Assembly: GCA_945878975.1 (NCBI GenBank)
Contig: CAMCUM010000022.1
Coordinates: 1 to 38,445 of the forward strand
Direction: 5' to 3'
Length of the DNA stretch: 38,445 nt
From: Legionella genomosp. 1
Lineage (GTDB): Bacteria > Pseudomonadota > Gammaproteobacteria > Legionellales > Legionellaceae
Position numbers and translations under genes: made by a program. The notes beneath the pieces were generated by a model. The model saw only the letters and a program-made list of their open reading frames with translations, searched no databases and was not told where the DNA came from. Numbering within the stretch: the first letter of the stretch is position 1; each line of letters opens with the position of its first letter. Of this stretch, positions 31,052 to 38,445 are shown piece after piece.

Positions 31052-33517
31052 ATGAACTCAAAATATAACGCAAAAGAGATAGAGCAAAGTGTTCAAGAGT
31101 ATTGGTCTACTCATAGAATTTTCGAAGCAGATAAAAATATTTTAAATAAAAAATTTTATAGTCTTTGTATGTTTCCCTATCCTAGTGGCAATATTCATAT
31201 GGGGCATGTACGTAATTATTCAATCGGAGATGCTATTGCTCGTTACCAAAAAATGCTTGGTAAGAATGTTTTACAACCTATGGGTTGGGATGCTTTTGGC
31301 TTGCCAGCTGAAAATGCAGCAATAAAAAATAAAACTCATCCTGCAAAATGGACTTATAAAAACATAGAGAATATGAGAAAACAATTACAGGTCATGGGGT
31401 TTGGATACGATTGGACACGTGAAATCACAACGTGCGCGCCAGAATATTACAAATGGGAACAGTGGTTGTTTTTAAAGTTATATCACAAAGGTTTGGCTTA
31501 TAAAAAATATTCAGTTGTTAACTGGGATCCAGTGGACAATACGGTACTGGCTAATGAACAGGTCACTAATGGGCGAGGATGGCGATCGGGAGCCATAGTT
31601 GAAAAAAAGGAAATATCTCAGTGGTTTTTGAAAATCACTGATTATGCAGATGAGTTGTTATTAGGGCTTGATAATATGCCAGGTTGGCCAGAACAAGTCA
31701 AAACCATGCAAAGAAATTGGATTGGTAAATCTATAGGCGCTACTGTGCATTTTAATATTACTGAGAATCAAGTTTCGGAGCACAAATTTATCGAAGTATT
31801 TACTACAAGACCAGATACGTTGTTCGGCTGTACTTTCATTGCAATTGCGCCCGATCATGTTTTAGCAAAAATTCTTGCGCAAGATAATCAATCGGTTCGT
31901 GTTTTTTTAGAAAAATGTCGACAGACCTCTACTTCAGAGGCCAATTTCGCTACATCTGAAAAAGAGGGAATAGACTCCGGATTAAAAGTGATTAATCCTA
32001 TCACAGGAGAAATATTGCCAATTTGGATCGCAAGTTATATTTTATCTAATTATGGTACTGGCGCAATCATGGCAGTACCCGCACATGATGATAGAGATCA
32101 CGAGTTTGCAAAAAAATATCATTTACCAGTTAAACAAGTTATTGAACCTACGGATACTGTTTTAGTAGATTGTATGCAGCATGCGTTTACTGGAAAAGGA
32201 AAGCTTATTAATTCAAAGCAGTATAATGGTTTAACATTTGAGTCAGCTTGTGAAGCTGTTCTTGCTACTTTGAAAACCAATAATCAAGGTTCTGAATCAA
32301 CTCATTATCGGTTGCGTGATTGGGGGATTTCTCGGCAGCGATATTGGGGCACACCTATTCCTATTATTTATTGTAAGTTATGTGATGTTGTGCCCGTACC
32401 AGAGCAAGATTTGCCTGTGGTTTTACCTGAAGATTTTGAGTTTTCAGGGCAAGGAAATGTATTGCAAACTTTACCTGAATTCTATCAAACAACATGTCCA
32501 AAATGTGGCCGAGATGCTGTGCGAGAAACGGATACGTTTGATACTTTTGTTGAGTCCTCTTGGTACTATGCACGGTTTGCGTGTCCTGATCAAACTCAAT
32601 CTATGGTGGATCAGCGTGCAAACTATTGGACTCCTGTTGACTTATATATTGGTGGTATTGAGCATGCTATTATGCACCTGTTGTACGCGAGGTTTTTCCA
32701 TAAAATCATGCGAGATGAGGGGTTAGTAAATTCAGACGAACCTTTTGAGCAACTCTTTACACAAGGCATGGTTTTAAAGAATGGTTCAAAAATGTCTAAA
32801 TCCAAAGGTAATGTCGTTGATCCACAGGATTTTATTGATCAGTATGGATCTGATACATTGCGCTTGTTTGTGATGTTCAGTGCTCCACCAGACCAAGATT
32901 TAGAGTGGTCAGACACGGGAGTTGAAGCGGCACACCGGTTCATCAAAAAATTGTGGCAACTAGTAAAAACACATGTAGACAGTGGGATTCAATCGGTAAC
33001 ATTACCTGATACTTTAACATCGACACAGCGTGCTATGCGACGAAAAGTGCATGAAACTTTATTTAAAGTCACTAAAAACATGGAAAAGCGTTTTGCTTTT
33101 AATACGGCGATAGCAGCAGTAATGGAACTTTTAAATGATTATAGTCATTTTAATATTAGTTCTGACTCAGACAAAATGATTGCACAGGAGGTATTGGAGG
33201 CGGCAGTTTTGATGCTATCTCCAATTGTTCCACATGTTACTCATGTTTTATGGCAAGAGTTGGGGCATCAAAAAGCATTAATTAGTGAAGAATGGCCTGC
33301 AGTTGATGAAAAAGCACTTGTCAAAGATGAAGTAGAAATCGTGGTACAAATCAATGGTAAATTGCGTGCTAGTATTCTTGTTTCGACTGAAGCTGATTCA
33401 CAATCAATTGAAGAGTTAGTGTTGTCTATGGAAAGTATTAAAAAATACACAGAAGGCAAATGTATTAAAAAAATAATCACTGTGCCATTTAAATTGCTAA
33501 ATATTGTGGTGAATTAG
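31052..33517 (+). CDS. leuS: Leucyl-tRNA synthetase
   Basis: A class I synthetase of about 821 residues, slightly shorter than the E. coli enzyme (860) but apparently complete. The HIGH-type motif is PYPSGNIHMGHVRNYSIGD. The CP1 editing domain has TTRPDTLFGCT and GTGAIMAVPAHDDRDHEF. A zinc-type insert has CKLC and CPKCGRD. KMSKSKGN lies near residue 581, and the C-terminal domain ends around INGKLRASI. It sits 14 nt behind an ABC-exporter gene at the end of the biosynthetic operon rather than beside lptE/holA, its usual gammaproteobacterial neighbours. It may thus be a second, resistance-type copy or may serve the pathway. If the genome has only this one, it would instead be the housekeeping gene. 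ATG 31052 is preferred over GTG 31049. Confidence 0.95.
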   Translation: MNSKYNAKEIEQSVQEYWSTHRIFEADKNILNKKFYSLCMFPYPSGNIHMGHVRNYSIGDAIARYQKMLGKNVLQPMGWDAFGLPAENAAIKNKTHPAKWTYKNIENMRKQLQVMGFGYDWTREITTCAPEYYKWEQWLFLKLYHKGLAYKKYSVVNWDPVDNTVLANEQVTNGRGWRSGAIVEKKEISQWFLKITDYADELLLGLDNMPGWPEQVKTMQRNWIGKSIGATVHFNITENQVSEHKFIEVFTTRPDTLFGCTFIAIAPDHVLAKILAQDNQSVRVFLEKCRQTSTSEANFATSEKEGIDSGLKVINPITGEILPIWIASYILSNYGTGAIMAVPAHDDRDHEFAKKYHLPVKQVIEPTDTVLVDCMQHAFTGKGKLINSKQYNGLTFESACEAVLATLKTNNQGSESTHYRLRDWGISRQRYWGTPIPIIYCKLCDVVPVPEQDLPVVLPEDFEFSGQGNVLQTLPEFYQTTCPKCGRDAVRETDTFDTFVESSWYYARFACPDQTQSMVDQRANYWTPVDLYIGGIEHAIMHLLYARFFHKIMRDEGLVNSDEPFEQLFTQGMVLKNGSKMSKSKGNVVDPQDFIDQYGSDTLRLFVMFSAPPDQDLEWSDTGVEAAHRFIKKLWQLVKTHVDSGIQSVTLPDTLTSTQRAMRRKVHETLFKVTKNMEKRFAFNTAIAAVMELLNDYSHFNISSDSDKMIAQEVLEAAVLMLSPIVPHVTHVLWQELGHQKALISEEWPAVDEKALVKDEVEIVVQINGKLRASILVSTEADSQSIEELVLSMESIKKYTEGKCIKKIITVPFKLLNIVVN

Positions 33518-33638
33518 ATATAATGTGGTTATACGATTTTTTTTGATGTTAAAATAAAGCGCCGTAAAAAAAGGAATCGGCAGTTTGATAATGGGTTATA
33601 AAAAATCCTTATCAAATTATATTAAGGAGCATGTTTTT

Positions 33639-34730
33639 ATGAGATTGGCTAAACAGTTATTTCAGAAGCAATACTTAGTCGATGCCAATGTCGAGCAGTA
33701 TAATACAAGTGAGTTACTGGCAAGGGCCCCATTTTTTTATTTTTCAAATCCTGGGGTGCCAATTTATTTGCCAATAGGGGCTAAAATATTGAGGGCTATT
33801 GAAACTCGTTGTTTCGAACTGATGGAGCAGTTGGACTTTAACTGTTTTGAGATGCCTCAGTTGATACCAAACGATAGTTTGGAGCTGGGTGAAGATTTTC
33901 ACGAGGGGTTTTTAAATCAATTTGTTTTTTTAAATGACAGGCTTCGGCAGTTTCATTTGCTTTCAACCCCTGAGCCATTTTTTATTCATTTACTGAAACA
34001 AGGATTACAATCTTATCGACAAATTCCCTTACAATTTTTTTTCAGTGCTAAATTCTACCGGCAACTTCGAGGATTAGATGGTATTTTAAAAACGCGGGAA
34101 TTTAAAATGTTAGCTGGGATGAGTTTGGTAGAAGCTGGCGAGCGGAGTGGGAGCATTGCGTTTAGTAAATTCATGAAAAAAATTGAGCAATGCTTTGGAT
34201 TGAAATTGCAATGCTATTTTGATCCGGAAAAAAAATATCACGAGTATTTTTATCCGCATATTGAAGGAAGTGAGCAGTATCAAGGTAAACCTGCAATTAG
34301 TTTAGCAATGTTTTATCAATATGCTAGACAAAAGAAACTTAATACTACTTATCGAACCGCGTCTAACCGTAATCAGAAAGCCGACTTAATTACGTTTGGC
34401 TTAGGGCTGCAGAGGTTGTTTTTTGTGATCATGGATGCTTGTCGTGATCATTTGGGCTTTAAGTTACCGAAAGAGATTCGACCTTTTGATATTGCAATTA
34501 TTCCAACAGATGATACTTCTTTTTTACGAGCTGAGCAGTTATTCGAGCAATTATCAAGAGCGAATAAAAAAGTCATATTTGATGATCGACATGATATATC
34601 CATACAGTCTAAGTGTAAATTAGCTGATTTTTTAGGTGTTAGCACGAAGATGATAGTAAAGCCTGATGGGTGTGTGAGTGAATCACGTATTGAGCTAGAG
34701 TCAGAAAATAGGATTGTTTTAACTATATAG
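33639..34730 (+). CDS. Prolyl-tRNA-synthetase-like protein, shortened
   Basis: A 363-residue class II protein of the Pro/Thr/His/Gly synthetase group. The N-terminal YLPIGAKILRAIETR, the MPQLIP strand, STPEPFF, SYRQIPLQFFFSAKFYRQL (motif 2 region), LKTREFKMLAGMSLVE and motif 3 FGLGLQRLFFVI resemble ProRS. The C-terminal part (RPFDIAIIPTD, KKVIFDDRHDISIQSKCKLADFLGV) is a HGTP anticodon-type domain. ProRS is 430-570 residues, and the editing insert is missing here. The motif 2 Arg-Glu pattern is altered, so tRNA charging is uncertain; a carrier- or peptide-directed role, as for other synthetase paralogues, is possible. ATG 33639 is chosen for AAGGAG 9 nt upstream and for fit to the ProRS N-terminus. 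TTG 33585 would add 18 residues. Confidence 0.7.
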   Translation: MRLAKQLFQKQYLVDANVEQYNTSELLARAPFFYFSNPGVPIYLPIGAKILRAIETRCFELMEQLDFNCFEMPQLIPNDSLELGEDFHEGFLNQFVFLNDRLRQFHLLSTPEPFFIHLLKQGLQSYRQIPLQFFFSAKFYRQLRGLDGILKTREFKMLAGMSLVEAGERSGSIAFSKFMKKIEQCFGLKLQCYFDPEKKYHEYFYPHIEGSEQYQGKPAISLAMFYQYARQKKLNTTYRTASNRNQKADLITFGLGLQRLFFVIMDACRDHLGFKLPKEIRPFDIAIIPTDDTSFLRAEQLFEQLSRANKKVIFDDRHDISIQSKCKLADFLGVSTKMIVKPDGCVSESRIELESENRIVLTI

Positions 34731-34752
34731 TAGTATGACTATTATTGTTTTT
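34727..34752 (+). terminator. Terminator at the end of the biosynthetic operon
   Basis: ATAGTAGT and ACTATTAT (34727-34734 with 34738-34745) form an 8-bp stem with one G-U pair around ATG, followed by TGTTTTT. It begins at the stop codon of the ProRS-like gene and lies between convergent genes. The AT-rich stem makes it weak. Confidence 0.55.
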
Positions 34753-34754
34753 AA

Positions 34755-37700
34755 TTAATCTTGTTTGACGGAGGTTTCGATATAAATGGTACAATTTGTT
34801 TTTCTAAGTTTCCGCGTTAACCATTTTTCAAAATCTAGAGCATAGCTAAACATTATTGGTACAAATATTAGACTCAATACAGTAGAAGAGATGAGTCCTC
34901 CAATAACTGTAATTGCCATAGGAGATCGAAATGGGCCACCCATCAATGCGATGGGTAGCATTCCAGCAAGCATGGCAATTGATGTCATAATGATTGGATA
35001 GATGCGAATTTTGCAAGCTTGAACAATTGCATCATGACAGGGTAATCCACGCTTAATTAACTCAAATATATAATCAACTAATAAGATGGAGTTTTTGTCA
35101 GCGATACCCATGAGCATTAATACACCAATTATGGTAGGCAGGCTTAAATCGGTGCCTGTAAAGAGTAATATAATGAAAGCCCCGCTGATAGAAAGTGGCA
35201 AAGCTGCCATGCGTGTAAATGGTTGAATCCAGTTTTTATAAAGCAGGACCTGAATGGCATAAACCATGAGTAATCCTGCGCCGATTGCTTTCCAAAATCC
35301 AGAAAAAACTTCAGACATTACTTCAGCGTCTCCTCCGTATTGCACTTTGACGCTAGACGGTAAATTTTTTATTGCGGGTAAAGCTTGAATTTTATGTAGC
35401 GCTTCCCCCAAAGTAATCCCATTTAAATTGGCTTCAAGTGCAATTTTTCGTTGACTATCGTAGCGCTCAATTGTGGTCTGCCCGCTATTAATGCTGAAAT
35501 TTGCTATTGCTGATAAAGGAACACTCTTGTTTTTATTACTTAGTATCTTCAAATTTCCAATGGTGTTAATCGATTGATTATGATCTTTTTCTAGCTTTAT
35601 TCGGATGGGAATTTGCTTGTTACCAACGTTTAGTTTTGCAAGATTTGTTTCAATATCGCCAATGGTAGCAATACTGATAGCATCACTAATTTCTTGAACA
35701 CTAATGCCGAGCATAGCGGCTTTGGAAAAGTCAGGGATAATAATAATTTCTGGTTGTTTAAGATTGGATGACATTCGTATACTACTTAGTCCAGTTATCT
35801 CCCGCATCTCGTGCTCCACACCTTCTACAGTATGAATTAGCTCCTCTTCTTCTCCATTCCCTAGAAACATAATAGAAAGATCTTTTTGGCCGATGACATT
35901 TGTAAAATTAATTCGTATATCAGGTATTTTTTTTAGCTCCGATAAAATCATTTTATCAAAAGAACGTTGGTCAAGTGTACGTTGATTTGGTGGTACAAGT
36001 TTTACAGATATATATGCTTTATTAATATTATTCTCTTCAATACTAGTTAGGACGTATTCCACTTCAGGATGCTTTTTAAAAACTGTAGCGACTTGTTGTG
36101 CCATGACGTCAGTCTGTTTTAAGGTTGAGCCATTTGGTAGCTCGATGTTAAGTATAGATTTGGAGTAGTCTTCATATGGAATAAAACTAGTTGATAAAAA
36201 TGGAATGATCCCAAATGACAGAATTATACTGATAACCGCATACATTATGGTTTTTAAACGATGATTTAGTGTCCATGTGATTAAAAAAATATATTTTTCT
36301 ATCCATAAGTTAGAGCGATGCTTAGTTTTTTCTGGTTTTTTAAGCCAGAACGCAGCGAGCATAGGCACTAATAATCGAGCTACCAAAAGTGAAAAAAATG
36401 CAGCAATAGCAACAGTAAGGCCAAATTGTTTAAAATATTGCCCTGAAATGCCTTTCATAAAGCTGACAGGTATAAATACAGAACAAATAACTAATGTGGT
36501 TGCGATCACCGAAAGACTAATTTCATCAGCAGCAATTAAAGAAGCTTCATACGGGCTTTTACCCTCGCGCATATGACGGTGGATATTTTCAATTTCTACA
36601 ATGGCGTCATCTACTAAAACACCAATTACTAATGTAATACCAAGTAGACTAAGATTATTAAAGGTAAATCCTAACCAGGAAAAACATAAAAAAGTTGGAA
36701 TAATAGAAAGAGGAATCGCTACTGCAGCTATAGCTGTTGCGCGCTTATCACGCAAAAATAAGTACACTACGATTATAGTTAATAAAGTTCCTTCAATAAA
36801 ATTCCAGCGAGTGGCTTTATACATATTTTCGGTAAGCGTCACCAATGAAAATATTTGTTTGAATTTAATATTGTGGTTTGCTTGTGTAATTTGTTTCAGT
36901 TTAATTTTTACTTTTTTAGCAACAGTTACTTCGCTGCTTCCTTTACTTCGAAATACTTGAAAAATTATGACTGGTTTACCATCTAATTGTGCTATAGCTC
37001 GTTGTTCGCTATTGCCATCTTGTAATGTCCCCAAATCTGAAAGCTTGATTGAATGTCCATTTTTTAACGAAATTTTAGTTTCGTTAAGTAAATCTATTGT
37101 TTTTGCATTTCCTAATGTTCTTAGCGCATATTCTGTCCCAAAGATAGTCATTCGACCACTAGGGAGATCAATATTAGTCCGGGCTAATTGACGACTTATG
37201 TCGGCGGCTGAAACACCCAGTGCAAATAGTTTTTTTGGTAAGAGGTTGAGCGTAATTTCATGATTTAATCCACCTTGTCGTTTTATGGCAGCAACACCCG
37301 GTATAGTTTGTAATTCTCGGGTTAAAGTATCGTCAATGTACCAGCTCAAATCTTCTTGTCTGATTTCAGGAGCTTCTATGCTATAGACTAATATTGGACC
37401 ATCTTCTAATTCCAGACGCTTTATTTGTGGCTCTAGTATTGATTTAGGTAATTGGTCCTTAATGTTAGCTACAGCCTCGCGTGTATCATTTACGGCTTGT
37501 TCAAAACTGGTTTCCAAATAAAAATTAAGCGTGCTAAGTGAAACACCTTCAGAAACATGAGATTCAACGTGTTTTACACCTTGTATTCCGGTAATTGCGG
37601 CTTCTATTTTTTTCGTAATTTGATTGTCAATCTCGGCTGCTGTTGCACCAGGTTGATTGATCTGTATAGTGACAACAGGTATTACTACAGAGGGCATATA

Positions 37701-37823
37701 GTTTACGGGGATATTAAAAAATGCTGCAATACCTACAGTAGTCAACACCAAAAATAACACAAGAACAGGGATAGGATGGCGAATTGCCCAAGTAGATAGA
37801 CTGATTTTAGAATGCTGCCTCAT
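34755..37823 (-). CDS. RND-family efflux pump, inner-membrane subunit
   Basis: A 1022-residue AcrB/MexB-like proton-driven pump (HAE-1 class). It has an N-terminal membrane helix, then a large periplasmic part beginning VNYMPSVVIPVVTIQINQPGA. The TM4 signature GVLVDDAIVEIENIHRHM contains the two proton-relay Asp residues, and MGIADKNSILLVDYIFE marks the second half. Length and twofold layout are complete. It overlaps the membrane-fusion gene by 4 nt (ATGA), so both are translated together. It is convergent with the biosynthetic operon, so it may be a chromosomal neighbour and not part of the cluster. An export or resistance role for the product is possible. Confidence 0.93.
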   Translation of the reverse strand: MRQHSKISLSTWAIRHPIPVLVLFLVLTTVGIAAFFNIPVNYMPSVVIPVVTIQINQPGATAAEIDNQITKKIEAAITGIQGVKHVESHVSEGVSLSTLNFYLETSFEQAVNDTREAVANIKDQLPKSILEPQIKRLELEDGPILVYSIEAPEIRQEDLSWYIDDTLTRELQTIPGVAAIKRQGGLNHEITLNLLPKKLFALGVSAADISRQLARTNIDLPSGRMTIFGTEYALRTLGNAKTIDLLNETKISLKNGHSIKLSDLGTLQDGNSEQRAIAQLDGKPVIIFQVFRSKGSSEVTVAKKVKIKLKQITQANHNIKFKQIFSLVTLTENMYKATRWNFIEGTLLTIIVVYLFLRDKRATAIAAVAIPLSIIPTFLCFSWLGFTFNNLSLLGITLVIGVLVDDAIVEIENIHRHMREGKSPYEASLIAADEISLSVIATTLVICSVFIPVSFMKGISGQYFKQFGLTVAIAAFFSLLVARLLVPMLAAFWLKKPEKTKHRSNLWIEKYIFLITWTLNHRLKTIMYAVISIILSFGIIPFLSTSFIPYEDYSKSILNIELPNGSTLKQTDVMAQQVATVFKKHPEVEYVLTSIEENNINKAYISVKLVPPNQRTLDQRSFDKMILSELKKIPDIRINFTNVIGQKDLSIMFLGNGEEEELIHTVEGVEHEMREITGLSSIRMSSNLKQPEIIIIPDFSKAAMLGISVQEISDAISIATIGDIETNLAKLNVGNKQIPIRIKLEKDHNQSINTIGNLKILSNKNKSVPLSAIANFSINSGQTTIERYDSQRKIALEANLNGITLGEALHKIQALPAIKNLPSSVKVQYGGDAEVMSEVFSGFWKAIGAGLLMVYAIQVLLYKNWIQPFTRMAALPLSISGAFIILLFTGTDLSLPTIIGVLMLMGIADKNSILLVDYIFELIKRGLPCHDAIVQACKIRIYPIIMTSIAMLAGMLPIALMGGPFRSPMAITVIGGLISSTVLSLIFVPIMFSYALDFEKWLTRKLRKTNCTIYIETSVKQD

Positions 37824-38445
37824 ATTCGGGTAACATCCACAACATTAACTATGTCACCTTTTTTAACAAAAACACCGGCTCGTGCAACGATTTTACTATT
37901 TTCTGGAATTTTTTGAAGCACAAACATATCCTTGAAATAATCCAGTACGATCACAGGCTGACGTGTGACAGTATTTCCATCAGATAATTTCCACACATAA
38001 GTGCCGATATGATCTCGTTGCAAAGCTGTGCTCGGCAAGGTTTGCCCACTAATTTGTCCAATTTGAATGGATGCATTAGAAAAAAGACCAATTTGTAAAT
38101 TAGAGTTATTTTCGAGACTGATTCGTACATCAGCAGTGCGACTATTAGGGTTAACTTTTGGGGTTATTAAGCGTATTTTGCCCAATATTTTCTTTGGATA
38201 GCCTGCAATTTTTATTGTGACGTTTTGCCCTAACCTTAATTTAGCAAGTTCATCTTCAGGCACGCTTGCTTTTACTTCAACTCTACCGCCTCCGGCAATA
38301 CGATATAGTACTTCGTTACTGCTTACTAATTCACCTATGATTGCTTTGCGTTCAAAAATAAACCCTGCTTCTGGAGTAATAAGATCGCAGTGATTTATTG
38401 TATGTTGAGCATGCGTTAATCGTGCTTGGGCGGATTTCATGAGTG
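37820..38445 (-). CDS. RND membrane-fusion (periplasmic adaptor) subunit, partial
   Basis: C-terminal ~208 residues of a HlyD/AcrA-type adaptor that links the RND pump to an outer-membrane channel. The second half of the lipoyl domain (CDLITPEAGFIFERKAIIGE, VEVKASVPEDELAKLRLGQ) is followed by the beta-barrel (ITPKVNPNSRTADVRISL) and membrane-proximal domain (LPSTALQRD...VWKL). The gene runs off the right edge of the window. The in-frame ATG at 38440 is internal, since the frame stays open to the end and the coiled-coil and signal peptide are missing. Confidence 0.9.
   Translation of the reverse strand, partial: LMKSAQARLTHAQHTINHCDLITPEAGFIFERKAIIGELVSSNEVLYRIAGGGRVEVKASVPEDELAKLRLGQNVTIKIAGYPKKILGKIRLITPKVNPNSRTADVRISLENNSNLQIGLFSNASIQIGQISGQTLPSTALQRDHIGTYVWKLSDGNTVTRQPVIVLDYFKDMFVLQKIPENSKIVARAGVFVKKGDIVNVVDVTRI

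Noticed and set aside
1-38445. CRISPR arrays, rRNA or tRNA genes
   Set aside because: No regularly spaced repeats or conserved RNA signatures were seen on either strand.

Overview
The window is AT-rich bacterial DNA. The asparaginyl- and leucyl-tRNA synthetases look gammaproteobacterial, and a U-box-like protein (a eukaryote-type ubiquitin ligase fold) lies at about 3.3 kb. Together these suggest an intracellular or amoeba-associated gammaproteobacterium, most likely of the order Legionellales. That assignment is inference; no rRNA or marker gene is present.

Layout. (1) 1-4.0 kb is a worn accessory strip: a catalytic-domain-only tyrosine recombinase, a small thiamine-binding-type protein, a short-chain dehydrogenase, an ATPase fragment and a transposase remnant joined by a 195-bp miniature inverted-repeat element, and the U-box-like protein. 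(2) 11.8-4.06 kb (minus) reads as one operon: GNAT acetyltransferase, APH-fold kinase, SAM methyltransferase, PP2C-like phosphatase, MccF-like S66 peptidase, full-length AsnRS and a MATE exporter. (3) 11.9-12.6 kb (plus) is tfuA, convergent with a fold-type-I PLP enzyme (12.7-14.4 kb, minus). (4) 14.84-34.73 kb (plus) is a long run of closely spaced genes behind a good sigma-70 promoter: YcaO with an N-terminal pseudokinase-like domain, a 46-residue acidic putative precursor peptide, an AsnRS-type catalytic domain lacking an anticodon domain, a second GNAT, ThiF/MoeB with rhodanese, ThiS/MoaD, cysteine desulfurase, isoaspartyl peptidase, LuxD, LuxC, LuxE, a 730-residue caspase-fold (CHAT/C25-like) protein, an ABC exporter, a complete LeuRS and a ProRS-like protein. 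(5) 34.75 kb to the end (minus) is an RND pump and its membrane-fusion subunit, cut by the window edge.

Working model (inference). Regions 2-4 form one biosynthetic cluster of about 30 kb for a peptide-derived product (RiPP). The precursor ends in a short core after the sequence NPGP. Cysteine desulfurase, ThiF-rhodanese and ThiS would supply a protein thiocarboxylate, and TfuA plus YcaO would use it to put thioamide(s) into the backbone. Kinase, methyltransferase and PLP enzyme could add further changes. LuxD, LuxC and LuxE, present without luciferase genes, would make a fatty aldehyde or reduce a carboxylate. The caspase-fold protein is a candidate leader peptidase, and the ABC, MATE and perhaps RND systems candidate exporters. 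The immunity side resembles that of microcin C: an MccF-type peptidase, two RimL/MccE-type acetyltransferases and extra tRNA synthetases. This points to a product that inhibits an aminoacyl-tRNA synthetase, with AsnRS the first suspect. I know of no described system that combines YcaO-TfuA, a dedicated sulfur relay, LuxCDE and several tRNA-synthetase genes.
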